From Diabrotica undecimpunctata (lineage: Eukaryota > Arthropoda > Insecta > Coleoptera > Chrysomelidae), in NCBI RefSeq assembly GCF_040954645.1, contig NC_092806.1, positions 72,852,141-72,916,140 of the forward strand: a stretch of 64,000 nt of DNA, read 5' to 3'. A model generated the notes under the pieces. The model ran no database searches. It saw only the letters and a list, made by a program, of their open reading frames with translations, and was not told the origin of the DNA. Both the position numbers and the translations under genes were made by a program. Positions 33,100 to 45,290 of this stretch are shown one piece after another (position 1 is the first letter of the stretch; the number at the start of each line of letters is the position of its first letter).

Positions 33100-34540
33100 A
33101 CAAGTAAGGGCACTTATTGACACTGGATCGCATAGGACATATATTTTACAAAGTACCGCGCAAGAAATGGGTTTTTCTGCTAAGGGAACGGAAAAGATTG
33201 TACATGCATTATTTGGCGGTAGAAGCACTTCTGAACAACGACATAAATTTTACGAGGTAACTGCGTGTAAAGGAACCTACGCTTGTTCATTTGATGCCCT
33301 AGATCAACAAAAAATTTGTGCAGATGTCTCTTCTATTTATGACGGCCCTTGGATTGAGGAACTCAGTGACATGAATATTTCACTCAGCGATGTCGCAAAG
33401 ACAGCACCAATTGAGATTTTGTTTGAAGCTGATATTGTAGGCAAATTGTATACAGGGAGGAAATATCAGTTACAGTGTGGTCTTGTAACAGTTGAAACTT
33501 TGTTAGGTTGGACTCTTATGGGAAAAGTGCCGGCAGTTGCTTCTAATTTTAGTACAAGTATGATTACATTTTCGTTGTTTGTTGAGAATTCTTCTGTAGC
33601 GAAACTCTGGGGGCTTGATGTTATTGGGATAACCGACCCTGTAGAAAAAATGACACGAAAAGTGGCGGCCAAAAAGGCTAAGAACTTTTTCTATGAGACT
33701 ATACGACGTGACAGCGAAGGCAGGTATGAAGTTATGTTACCTTGGTTGAACGAGCATCCTTTAATTTCAAATAATTTAGTTATCGCTAGGAGAAGGTTAG
33801 ATAATACTTTAAATAAGTTGAAAAGTTCTAATTTGTTTGAATCGTATAACTTTATATTCAATGAGTGGTTGAACGAAGGTGTGATTGAAATAGTGAATAA
33901 TCTTGAAGAGAATAATTGCGTGCATTATTTACCTCACAGGCCCGTTATTAAAAATAATAGTGAAACCACAAAAATTAGGCCAGTCTTTGACGCAACATCT
34001 CATAATCATGGTTGTCCTTCTTTAAGTCAGTGTTTGGAGGTGGGGCCTAATCTTTTTGAACTTATTCCTTCTGTTCTATTACGATTCAGACAACAAAACG
34101 TAGGAGTTGTGTCGGATATTTGAAAGGCATTTCTTCAAATTTCTATACATTCAAAGGACATAGATTTTTTGAGGTTCCTATGGGTGAACGATGAAGGAAA
34201 GGAATTTGTATTTCGACACAAGAGGGTTGTTTTTGGAGTCAATTGTAGTCCATTTCTTCTGGGTGCCACTATAGAGTTTCATTTAAAAAAGGTGCTGGAG
34301 AGATGTTGTAATGATTATCCGTATTCAAAAACACAATTGAAAAGCTTATGACTGGGTTTTATGTGGATAATTGTGTGACCAATGTTACTGATGAAAATGA
34401 GTTGAGAGTGTTTGTATCAGAAGCAACAGCCCTTATGGAGGAAGCTAAGATGGACTTAAGAGGGTGGGAGGCCTCTGGTAATACAAAACAGCTGTCCCTG
34501 TTCTTGGTCTTCTCTGGGACTCTTCAAGAGACACTCTGAA
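33056..34540 (+). pseudogene. BEL/Pao protease and reverse transcriptase
   Basis: The protease active site is in RALIDTGSHRTYI (DTG), followed by a long open stretch to 34123 with GLVTVETLLGWTLMGKVP, the DPVEK segment and the RT start (YEVMLPWLNEHPLI, IRPVFDATSHNHG, VGVVSDI). An in-frame TGA at 34121 replaces one codon in motif A. The RT continues with FLWVNDEG and GVNCSPFLLGATI. After a frameshift near 34345 comes TGFYVDNCVTNV, the YVDD-equivalent with N in the second acidic position, then LRGWEASGN. Few lesions for so long a region. Confidence 0.9.
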
Positions 34541-35695
34541 AATCAATAGTGAAACTTTTCAAAGAATGCAATTGAAACGTCCCATAACTAAGAGACTGAT
34601 GCTTTCCATAGCTCAGAGTACATTTGACCCTGTTGGTTTTACCTGTCCAGTATCCCTATTCCCCAAACTGTTGCTACAAAAACTTTGGGAGAAGCGCCAG
34701 TGATGGGATGCTCCAGTCGAGAATGATATGGCTGAAGAATTTTGTAATTGGGTTACTTATCTTCCTGAACTGTCGAGTATTGAGATTCCACGCTGGATTC
34801 AGGCTGGACCCATGGAAGTTGATTATTGGAGCTTGCACATGTTTTCAGATGCATGTAAGAAAGCTTATGCGCCTGTAGTGTTTTTAAGAGTTGTTCGGAA
34901 TGATATTGTCTCAATTTTCCTCGTAGCAGCTAAGAGTCATGTGGCCCCTTTGAAGAAGATTTCTATACTGAGATTGGAACTGTTCGCAACCACTATTGGT
35001 GTTAGACTTTATCAGTCAGTAAAAAGACAATTTTCTCAATATTTATGTTGAGTCTTATTTTTGGAATGATTCCACTACTGTTCTTTCTTGGATTCAACGT
35101 AAGGATGACTGGTCCGTTTTTGTTTTTAATAGAGTTCAAGAGATTAGAAATTTAGTCAACCCTGAGTGTTGGAAATATTTACCTGGTTCTTTCAATTCTG
35201 TCGATCTTCATCAAGAGGCTGTGGTGTTTGGCAATTGTTCGACTCTCGATAGTGGGAGGGCCCGGAATGGTTGTACAGAAAAGAAAATAATTGGGCCCAA
35301 CAAAAATAAGAAGTTGATGAAGAAGAAGTCTGTACCGAGAAAAAGAAAAGTGCCAGTTCGCCACTTTTGAATATGACGTCTGACGATTGGCATCTGCATT
35401 ACTTTTCTCAGTACATAAAACTTTTAAGAATGATAGCTTGGGCGCTACGATTTTGTTATAATGCAAGAAATTCACACGAAAAATGTACAGGTGAATTGGT
35501 CGCTAAGGAAATCGATAAAGCCGAAATATTTGTATTGAAGCTAGTGCAGAACGAAGCGTTCGGTTCAGATACGAAACGAATTTCCTCGCTAAACACCTTT
35601 GTCGATGAATTTGGACTTATACGTTTAAAAACTCGCGTTACTGAGAGACTTGTCACGGAAGATTTTCGTCTGCCTATCTTACTTCCGAGGTAACA
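34540..35695 (+). pseudogene. BEL/Pao RNase H region
   Basis: In changing frames: RPITKRLMLSIAQSTFDPVG, then an open stretch 34728-35051 with HMFSDACKKAYAPVVFLRV (RNase H motif with the catalytic Asp), AAKSHVAPLKKISILRLEL and [15 protein letters not shown]. After a frameshift come [16 protein letters not shown] and [19 protein letters not shown]. From about 35220 to 35640 it reaches the pre-integrase spacer (AFGSDTKRISSLNTF). It would degrade RNA in the RNA:DNA hybrid during replication. Confidence 0.8.
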
Positions 35696-35703
35696 TTTTA
35701 TAG

Positions 35704-36870
35704 ATGCCGGCTGATAGAGTTCGGGATACTACAGCTTTTGAAATTTCTGGAGTGGGCGTAGCGGGACCTCTTCACTTGAAATCGGGTGAGAAAGCATGGA
35801 TTTGTTTGTTCACTTGTGCCGTTTATCGTGCAGTTCATCTGGAACTCGTTATCTCGTTGTCAACAAATGCCTTTATTCAAGCCTTTCGTCGCTTTGTTGC
35901 AGAATAGTTTATAGTGACAATGGAACAAATTTTACGGGATTCGAGAATGCGCTTAAGCCATTGGACTGGAATACTATCGCGGAATATAGTTCTACACAAC
36001 GTATTAAGTGGCGTTTCAACCCCCTACAGCTGCATGGTGGGTTGGATTTTGGGAGCGATTAGTAAATATTGTGAAAGGACTTTTGCGAAAAGTTTTAGGT
36101 CGAGCGTCCCTCAATTATGAAGACTTATTGACATTATTGTGTGATTGTGAGAGTATAGTCAACTCGCGTCCGTTAACGTATCTTTCGAACAATCCTACGG
36201 AGTTAATCGCGTTAACCTAAGTATGTTTTTAAAGGAACAAGTCAGTTACGAGTTGCCGGAATGTGATTTGGTAGAGCAGAATTCTCTCACACGCAAAATA
36301 CGGCGTTTACAAAACTTGAGAAATCATTTGCGAAATTTCGTACTGAATATCTGGCTCAACTCAAAGCAGGAACGAAGAAGCCGAAGGTATCTAAAGTGTC
36401 TATCGGGGATGTCGTTTTAGTCGGCAATGACAACATCAAGGGTCTTCAGTAGCTTTTAGGAAAAGTTATCGAACTTATGCCTGGTAGGGATGACTAGGTA
36501 AGGTTGGTTCGTCTTGAGACTGCGCAAGGGCAACTTCTGAGCCCATTACAAAGGCTTTACCCGGTGGAGGTCGTCGATACAGTTACTACTGGCGAGAATG
36601 TCCAAGGTAATACTCTACCCTGTGGCAGTCAAACGATTCCAGAGAGGTTACCCCAAGAGAACGTTGGTCGACCCCAGTTTGAGGAAGAACCAAGTGAAAA
36701 AAGTGCGGGAGGGATAAAAAGCAGAGTACCCGACTTAAATGAAAGATATACGCGTTGTGGCCGGGTGGTGAAAACTCCTTTAAAATTTAAGTGTAATTTT
36801 CATGACTTTTTCGCAACTCTCTGCATTTTTTTTAAATTAGGTATGTCAAATTTCTCAAGGTGGGAGAATG
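35704..36870 (+). pseudogene. BEL/Pao integrase lacking zinc finger, plus C-terminus
   Basis: The frame resumes at PADRVRDTTAFEISGVGVAG (first catalytic Asp region), then EKAWICLFTCAVYRAVHLEL. IVYSDNGTNFTG gives the second Asp and RIKWRFNP with AAWWVGFWERLVNIVKGLL the Glu region. SRPLTYLSNNPTELIALT and a DUF5641-like tail (VELMPGRDD-type, VRLVRLETAQGQLL, RLYPVEV) end the polyprotein. The HHCC zinc-binding part that should precede it is absent: sequence jumps from FRLPILLPR at 35692 to this core. Frameshifts lie near 35905 and 36215. Confidence 0.85.
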
Positions 36871-36915
36871 TTGAGTAAATACTTATTTAGCTGAGGGCTG
36901 GTGAAGGCAATTAAA

Positions 36916-38157
36916 GTCTTTCAACGATTGCGGGCAGCGAATTTGAAGTTAAATCCGGGGAAATGTCACATGTTTCCACGAGAAGTGAAGTACTTGGGAC
37001 ATATTGTTGCGAGTAATGGTGTAACAGCTGATCCTGAAAAACATGCAGTAATTAAGAATTGGCCAGTACCAAGAGATAAACACGAAATTAAAAGCTTCCT
37101 TGGTTTATGTACATATTACCGACGTTTTATCAAAAGATTTGCCAACATCTCCAAGCCATTAACAAAGTTGACAGAAGAAGGCAAAGAATATACATGGAGT
37201 AAAGAGTGTCAAAAAGCTTTCGAACAACTACAAATGATCAGTGCACCGATTTTAAGCTATTATAGACAGGCAGGAAAATTTGTGTTGGGCACCGATGCCA
37301 GCAACAGTGCAATAGGAGCTGTTCTCTCCCAAATCCAAGATGGTCAGAAAAAAGGCATCGCTCACTTTAGCAAAGTCTTGTTTAAACCAGAAACTATTGC
37401 GTTACCAGCAGAGAATTGCTAAACGTAGTGAAGTCTTGCGAGCATTTCTATAAATTCTTGTATGGCAGAAAGTTCCTTCTTCGTACGGATCACGCCTCTT
37501 TAAAATGGCTCCTACAATTACGTAATTCAGAGGGCCAGATGGCAAGATGGTTAGAACGATTACAAGAATATGATTAAGAGATCAAACATAGGGCTGAAAG
37601 AATTTACTTAAATGCTGATGTTCTTTCGAGACGGCCGTGCAGTGCAAATTGTAATCACTATCTTAAATTTAGGAGAACGACTTTGTCCCGTGAGACGAAC
37701 CACTGTCTATAATGATTAATGGTAGCCTCAACAGCTACATGAGGCTCAAGCAGATGATCCAAGTATAAAAAGAGTATTGGATTGGATGCGGCGAAGTGAA
37801 AGACCTTCTTGGCAAGACATTAGTGCATGCAGTCCAGAAGTCAAGTCTTAGTGGAACCAATGGAATTGCCTACTACTAAAAAACGATCTTCTGTATAGAA
37901 CGTTTGAGAATGATGGTAGTACTGAATCTAAGCTTCAGTTGATTTTATCTGAAAGTAAAGTGTCAGAAGTATTGCGTCAGTTGCATGACGGTGCATTAGG
38001 TGGACACTTTGGTATTACGAAGACTCTGCAAAAAGTTCGAGAACGGTTGTATTGGGTGATTTGTAAAGATGGTGTAGGAAGACGGTGCCGGAAATGTGAA
38101 CTGTGTGTAACCAGTAATGGTCTAGTTGGCAAAAACAGGGCACCCATGAAACAGTCT
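36916..38157 (+). pseudogene. Ty3/gypsy RT end, RNase H and integrase start
   Basis: Continuation of the split gypsy pol: VFQRLRAANLKLNPGKC, EVKYLGHIVASNGV, SFLGLCTYYRRFIKRFA (RT thumb), VLGTDASNSAIGAVLSQI (RNase H catalytic Asp) and FSKVLFKPE. After a stop at 37420 come LLRTDHASLKWLLQLRN, MARWLERLQEYD and LNADVLSRRP. The integrase zinc finger is visible in QLHDGALGGHFGITKTL and RRCRKCELCVTSNG. The sequence ends after KNRAPMKQ, before the integrase catalytic core, where Penelope-like sequence begins on the other strand. Confidence 0.85.
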
Positions 38158-38159
38158 CA

Positions 38160-39330
38160 GTCTCCCGAGCACCCAGACACTTCTACACTAACCAATGTAT
38201 TACTGGTACTGGGAACAGAGGACAGTTCATTTATACCGTCGATGGTGACGTGGTTTGGGTGGGAGTTAGCGTGAGAATTGGTGTGTTGATTGTCGCGGGG
38301 ATTGACGCGAACATTTCTGACAGTAGGATTTTGATTGACGGGTGGAGCGAACGGTGATTTCTTTATGGGAGGTCTCTAAGTCGAAATTAACCGTATGTCG
38401 TCATCTTTTTTATTGAGACAATTTCGCCTTTTTTAAATTTCTATGGCTTTTCGGATAGATCTTGGTTTATAGAAGCAAATGTGGGCTATGATTCTGGAGT
38501 TTTTAAAATCAATTTTGTGACCTTTATGAAGATAGTATTGACCTAGAGCTGGAATTGAGTAGGAATTGTGAACAGAAACGGAATGTTCATAAATCATACA
38601 TGGATTCTACAATTTGTTTGGCTTATATTTGTCCGTGTTGTTTATTTGGAATATTGTCTTTGATTGATCGGACAAGGACTGAAAGTTTTTGGGTAGGGCG
38701 GGTAAATATTGTCTTTATTCCTCTTGATTTTTGAATTTTGTCGATTTTGTCAGTGACACCTTGGATGTAAGGAAGAAAAGCTTTCGTATGAGGAAAATCT
38801 GTGTCTTAGGGTTGAGATTGAGTGGGAGATTGATGTCTGTGGATGTTCCTATTAATGTGATTGTCGCGCAACCGTTTTGGATGAGGACTTGTTTTAAACT
38901 AGAGAGCTCAGCGGGTCTACTTGCATAATCGCATAGGCATTGTTAGTAACGTAAGTTGGCATGCCGTGGTATTTAATCTGGAGACAAGAGACTGAATTAA
39001 TTTGTGAAGGGGGATGATGAGAGTTGGCATGTAACGATTAGTATGGGTGAGTTTTCGATAAACAGGGCGATTGGTTTTTCTGTATGATAACGTCGAGAAA
39101 CGGTAGGGATTAATTAATTTACGCCTTCATCGTGAACTGGGTACTCGGATGTATGTCATTCAGATGGGTTTGAAAAGACACCAAAGCAACCATGCCATGG
39201 GGCAAAATGACGAATGTTTCGTCAACATATCGTAACCAACATGTGGGTTTGAGCATTGATGTGGATGGTGCTCTGGTCTCGAAGTCTTCTATAAAGATAT
39301 TGACAATTAATGGATCTTAATGGAAATTAA
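38160..39330 (-). pseudogene. Penelope-like element RT and GIY-YIG end
   Basis: Minus strand from 39330: DPLIVNIFIEDFETRA, then KPTCWLRYVDETFVILPHGM (the YVDD motif as YVDE) and HLNDIHPSTQFTM. LPFLDVIIQKN with KTHPY and SLHANSHHPPSQINSV is the typical Penelope thumb. Further on are a PKNFQSL segment, PALGQYYLHKGHKIDFKNS and CFYKPRSIRKAIEI, the end of the GIY-YIG endonuclease region, and a proline-rich tail. Many stops and indels; the 5' half of the RT is absent. Penelope elements combine a telomerase-related RT with a GIY-YIG nuclease. Confidence 0.8.
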
Positions 39331-39427
39331 AGTTTAATCTTTGCAGATTAGTTAAATAGTAAACTCTTAAATATTGGGGAAATCTGCAAGAAAGACTCTA
39401 ATGTGTATTAATTGTTTCGCCGAACGT

Positions 39428-39460
39428 TTTCGCCAAAGAGAATTAATTTGGCTTCTTCAG
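39428..39460 (-). ncRNA. Hammerhead-ribozyme-like core, left arm (candidate)
   Basis: Reverse-complement counterpart of the motif at 40026-40058, with the same CTGAAGA, six-pair stem and GAAA. Confidence 0.45.
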
Positions 39461-40025
39461 GGCTGAAAGAGAATAAATTATAATTAGCTGCCATATATTA
39501 TCTATTAAAACATTATTGATCTTACCGTAACTTAGAATTGTAGAGTTAGAATATTAAAAAAACTTTGCTAGTAAGATAGTGGTGTTTTTTGTTACTATGT
39601 GCAAAAAAAGTTTTTTTTAAGGTTTGAAATGTATGGTAGCTTTGAACTTGACACGTGAAGGCTTACCCAAGGTTAATCGAAAAACCCAATGTAACTACAT
39701 TTAAAAGGAGGTAATTCTTTGAATTGTCGGCAATAAATCAAAAATTTAGTTATTGCCGACAATTCAAAGAATTACCTCCTTTTAAATGTAGTTACATTGG
39801 GTTTTTCGATTAACCTTGGGTAAGCCTTTACGTGTCAAGTTCAAAGCTACCATACATTTCAAACCTTAAAAAAAACTCTTTTTGCACATAGTAACAAAAA
39901 ACACCACTATGTTACTAGCAAAGTTTTTTTAATATTCTAACTCTACAATTCTAAGTTACGGTAAGATCAATAATGTTTTAATAGATAATATATGGTAGCT
40001 AATTATAATTTATTCTCTTTCAGCC

Positions 40026-40058
40026 CTGAAGAAGCCAAATTAATTCTCTTTGGCGAAA
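40026..40058 (+). ncRNA. Hammerhead-ribozyme-like core, right arm (candidate)
   Basis: CTGAAGA (40026-40032), stem GCCAAA / TTTGGC (40034-40039 with 40049-40054), then GAAA (40055-40058). It matches the hammerhead order CUGANGA, stem II, GAAA, except for one extra nucleotide before the stem. A GTTCGGCGAAAC segment follows. The mirrored copy lies in the left arm near 39428-39460. Penelope elements are known to carry hammerhead motifs in their pseudo-LTRs. Activity is not shown. Confidence 0.45.
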
Positions 40059-40124
40059 ACGTTCGGCGAAACAATTGATACACATTAGAGTCTTTCTTGC
40101 AAATTTCCCCAATATTTAAGAGTT

Positions 40125-40129
<5 letters not shown>

Positions 40130-40205
<76 letters not shown>
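40130..40205. repeat. (TA)n microsatellite
   Basis: About 75 bp of TA dinucleotides starting directly at the inverted-repeat end. Confidence 0.95.
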
Positions 40206-40207
<2 letters not shown>

Positions 40208-40265
40208 ATAAATTATCCGAGAAGCCATAGAAATTGAAACGACTAAAACAAATAACAATATATAA
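40206..40265 (+). pseudogene. Penelope-like nuclease C-terminal scrap
   Basis: The plus strand reads IIREAIEIETTKTNNN right after the (TA)n tract, matching the xxIREAIEI segment near the end of Penelope-like proteins (compare SIRKAIEI on the minus strand near 38445). Very short. Confidence 0.5.
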
Positions 40266-42021
40266 CGAATTCACACAATTAAAGCAATAAAACAATCTTG
40301 ATACCAATTAGATATATTTTGTAGCAATAAACATTTTCACATTTTTTGTATAAACAAACATAATGGATAGAGAATATAACAAGTCTCCATACAGTTATCA
40401 AATATAAATAATTGGAACGATTAGGTAATACTACAAAACACTTGAAGTGCACCATTTAGCTACATCTTTACTGGATATTTAAGAATATTACAAGAAAAAG
40501 AAGAATTTAGTAGAACGATTTCATTCATAGAACAGAACAGAATTTAGTAGAATCACACTCCATTGCCTAGCTACAGGTACCTTTTTAGCATTCTAAGTGT
40601 CACATACAGAGTATCAGCTTATAGCAAGTTTGCAACGCCATGTACCTATAAACCTAATATACAGGTATCGGTAATAATTTTCACTTTTGTTATTCGACTG
40701 GCATTTTAAAATTTTTATATAATTCCAAATATGATAATGTTTGGTAGTCTTTCCAAGGGAAAGCCATATTTTATTGCATTATTTTATAATATATTTTTGA
40801 AATAAACAATTTCAAACTTTTACAAGCGAATTTTCATTCAAAATAAACAGTTCTCCCTGCACTGAACGTGAAAATGTCTTGTTTGGACTATCATCTCGGA
40901 TGAATCATTTAATAAAGGATGTTCATCATAAGTAGGAATGCATTCTACTTCATTCACTGTTCACTTTTGATAGTCACTTTGGATGAAAGTCCCATTTACA
41001 TTTTTCATTATCGATGAATCATTAGCGGTGCCTCTAAAGTGAGTTATGTAAATTTGCCTTTATGCTTTTTCTGATCTCAACTACGTAAATGAATTCATAG
41101 TGTTTTTTTAGACTAAATTAAAGTTTCAAGAAAGATAATACTGTAAATATATAATATTAGGTACTAAATGAAACAACAATATTTTATCAATTAAACTTAG
41201 ATCAATTTCCCAAATATCCAGTAAATTTTTTACACTATTAGCACAGATAAAGATAAATATTTTTTAGAAATATCATCTATTTTAACAACAGCAATGTTAA
41301 ATATGTTTAAAGAGCGGCCTTTAGAAATTATAAAATCTTCAAAATTTATAATAGGTAATGCTTCTATTCTAGCCTTATTATTTAATTTTTAAAATATTGT
41401 TAGCCATCTTCAGTTTTAAATAAAATTTTACAACTACTTATCTGTGTTTTCCGTCATACTGATGTCGTCAACGAATATTTTATATTCGCAATTAAATGCA
41501 ATATTTGATTTTTGATAGAGGTTTTTCTGTAGTTTAAACAAAAAAACTATAGATGGTTTTTATAAAAGGTTTTAAGACTTACTTTTGTATTCCCATAACC
41601 ATTACTCGTTGTCTCTGAACGCCCATGTGATATGGCGCTAATATGATAAAAAACCAAAAATATTCAATTGTTAAATTCTTCCTCACATGTTTTGTTTACA
41701 GGAAATGTATAAAATAATACTGTTATACTTTGATGTTTGGATTTCACTCTATCGTTTACAGTTTTTCGGATAGTTTTGTTAAGTATAATTTACTTCCTTT
41801 CCATTATGTAGTACCCGTTTTACATGTCTTATCTTGAGTATGTGCTTTTTTCTTGTTTTTGTGTAGTAGATTTTAGATATTCATCTATATTTTTCCTCCA
41901 TATTTTTTTGTGTCCACATGATTATACGTCCATATGATTTGTATCTATGTTTTTTCTTTTCTTGTCGTTCTTTTTGGTCAGTGTTTAGTTTTTGAATCAT
42001 AAGTGATCAGGGGTATTTCTT

Positions 42022-42024
<3 letters not shown>
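40266..42024. other. AT-rich region, nothing recognised
   Basis: About 1.8 kb without recognised coding or repeat structure. Confidence 0.4.

Positions 42025-42084
<60 letters not shown>
42025..42084. repeat. (TA)n microsatellite
   Basis: About 60 bp of TA dinucleotides. Confidence 0.95.
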
Positions 42085-43365
<1,281 letters not shown>

Positions 43366-43379
43366 GAAAGATCTACAGG

Positions 43380-45290
43380 ATCCAACCAGGTAGTTGGTAT
43401 ATCGAGTGACGGTTGCTTCTTTAACAGTTTCAACATTCAGGTCATGATGAGTAACATCGTTTGGCACGTGCCATGGGCATTGCAGATACCACGAAGAAAT
43501 TTGGATTGAAATCTTTGTAGTCTTTGCATATTTGTATTACTGGCAGTTCCCCAGATTTGAATTACGTATATCCATACCGCCGTAGTATTGCTTTATGAAG
43601 AAGAATTTTGTTATGGATACTTAAACCTGACTTCCGATTCATAAACCAGTACATTTTCTTGTAAAGTATGCCCAGTTGTAGTCGTTTGGACAATATATGT
43701 TTTCCCCAGTTTAGATGATCATCTATGTGGATACCAAGATATTTGACATCATTCCTAGCAGGTAGTAATTTTTGGTTAATAGATACCACAGAGCAGTTCT
43801 CTCTTTTTAACGTGAAGGTGATGACACACCATAGTTTTAACCAATTGTCTAAATAGTTTAAATGGTTTCGCAAATTTCTGGATGCTAATCTTCATATGAG
43901 TGGTCATTATGACGGTATCATCTGCATACGTTGCAATTAGAGTATTATTTGTGGTAGGGATGTCAGATGTATACAGTAAATATAGGGTTGGACCAAGTAC
44001 ACTCCCTTGGGGCACTTCTGCCGAGATCGGATATAGGGGAGTGCAAGCTTCGCAATGATTAATTAAGAAGGATCTATCAGGTATACATGAGTGTAGAATT
44101 TGGGCTATGGGATAAAGTAGCTAAGACTTGATTTTAGAAGTTAGAAAATCCTGTCGTATCTTTTCAATTGCTTGCGGGATAACTAGACAGCTGTACTGTA
44201 GGACTTGTTTTCAGGGCATCTCTAACTGTTCTGACTACACTATACATTTGCTCGATGATAACATGTTTTTGCATGAGGCCAAATTGGTAGTTTGGTAGGA
44301 TCGAATCATAAGGATTTTTTCAAAACGTTTTGCGGGAATTGGTAGAAGACTTATTGGACAGTATAATGAGACCTCATTTAAGTCTTTGTAAGTTTTTGGC
44401 ACCATAATTATTTTGGATACTTTCCACATGACAGGAAAGTAAAAAATTTTTTATGTTACGTTGAAAACATACAATATTAGTATGTTGGCCTTTTCGGGTA
44501 AATTTTTTAGTATTAGACCCCCGAAAAGATCATACCTGGGTCCTGTTTTTGTTTAATTTTGTAATAAAGGTTTTGATGGGTGGAGTCATCTGATATATGG
44601 CGTTCAGTATATTTAAATGGGTTTTTCGAAGTCTGCATGACATTTTTTCTGATGAGTTTGGAATAGAGATACATGATGTTCCCCAAAAGTGCTTGCTTTG
44701 TGGTCATATTTGGGGTCATCACTACGAACCCAGCTATCATAATATTTTCTTATAGCGGTCTTAGTTTTTTGTTGGGATTTCAGTTTCATTGTCAGTTTCC
44801 ATAATGAGTAGTCTTTATTTTCACTTATAGAAAGGTTTTCCAAAAAATATTTAATACCATCGTCTTTGTAGTCGTTTAGTGCTTATAGACTGTGTTTAGA
44901 TTTTAGAGTTGTTGTCGTGTTGTTCTGTTTAGAAATATTTTGTATATTGTGGCTCGAGTACTTTGCCAATTTTTTCTTAGTTTACTTTTTTCAGTTATTA
45001 TTATATTATATTATTTACATAGCTCAGGTATGAGCCCGGTTTTTCTTTATAGGGGCTTTCTGGAATAGTAGTCCAGGAAAATTTTTTTATTGACGTAGTT
45101 AGGTGTTGTATTGCATTAACATCCTTTGTAAATTTGTTAGTGCAGATTCAATATTTGCAATAATATTACAACTACGAGATCAAACGATCTTTGTTAATCA
45201 AGGGATTCGTTGTTAATAGGTTATCAGTAAATTTTAATTTTAATGCGTCAAAGAGTAATTTTTGTCTCATTTCGAAGAAAGGTAGACATA
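43380..45290 (-). pseudogene. Jockey-type LINE ORF2 remnant
   Basis: Minus-strand reading from about 45.1 kb: a linker between endonuclease and RT (YSLWKLTMKLKSQQK, IRKYYDSWVRSD), then WKVSKIIMVPKTYKDLNEVS and YCPISLLPIPAKRFEKIL (RT start). SVLGPTLYLLYTSDIPTT (motif B) and TLIATYADDTVIMTT (YADD) follow, then ARNDVKYLGIHIDDHLNWG. A thumb region ends near 43480 (GVQIWGTASNTNMQRLQRFQ). This order is typical of Jockey/CR1-type elements. Several frameshifts are present. The endonuclease is lost and the 3' end is not defined. Confidence 0.8.

Larger units (their letters stand above)
31196..36915 (+). mobile_element. BEL/Pao LTR retrotransposon, nearly complete
   Basis: 5' LTR from 31196 (TGTCGAGTAAATACTTA), primer-binding-site-like GCGACCGTGACTGGAC at 31544, gag with three zinc knuckles, protease, RT, RNase H, integrase, the C-terminal domain, a polypurine tract (AAGGTGGGAGAA) and a 3' LTR beginning TGTTGAGTAAATACTTA at 36871. 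The 3' LTR has been cut to about 45 bp and joins gypsy sequence directly. Few stops and frameshifts, and an integrase lacking its zinc-binding part, mark it as recently dead. Confidence 0.9.
30588..38157 (+). mobile_element. Ty3/gypsy element split by a BEL/Pao insertion
   Basis: Two blocks of one Ty3/gypsy pol, 30588-31195 (RT up to the YLDD motif) and 36916-38157 (RT end, RNase H, integrase zinc finger), are separated by a BEL/Pao element. They join with roughly 15 codons missing. No LTRs, gag or protease remain on the left, and the integrase core and 3' LTR are missing on the right, where a Penelope-like fragment begins. The nesting shows the gypsy copy is older than the BEL/Pao insertion. 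Confidence 0.8.
39357..40129. repeat. Nearly perfect 380-bp inverted repeat, head to head
   Basis: Left arm 39357-39736 and right arm 39750-40129 are reverse complements with only a handful of mismatches, and the spacer is 13 nt (39737-39749). The arms include the CTGAAGA/stem/GAAA motif described separately, and nothing codes for protein. Penelope-like coding remnants lie just outside both ends: RT on the minus side at 39330, and a C-terminal nuclease segment on the plus side at 40206 after a (TA)n tract. The arms therefore look like Penelope 5' or pseudo-LTR sequence in head-to-head orientation, an inference. Confidence 0.9.
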
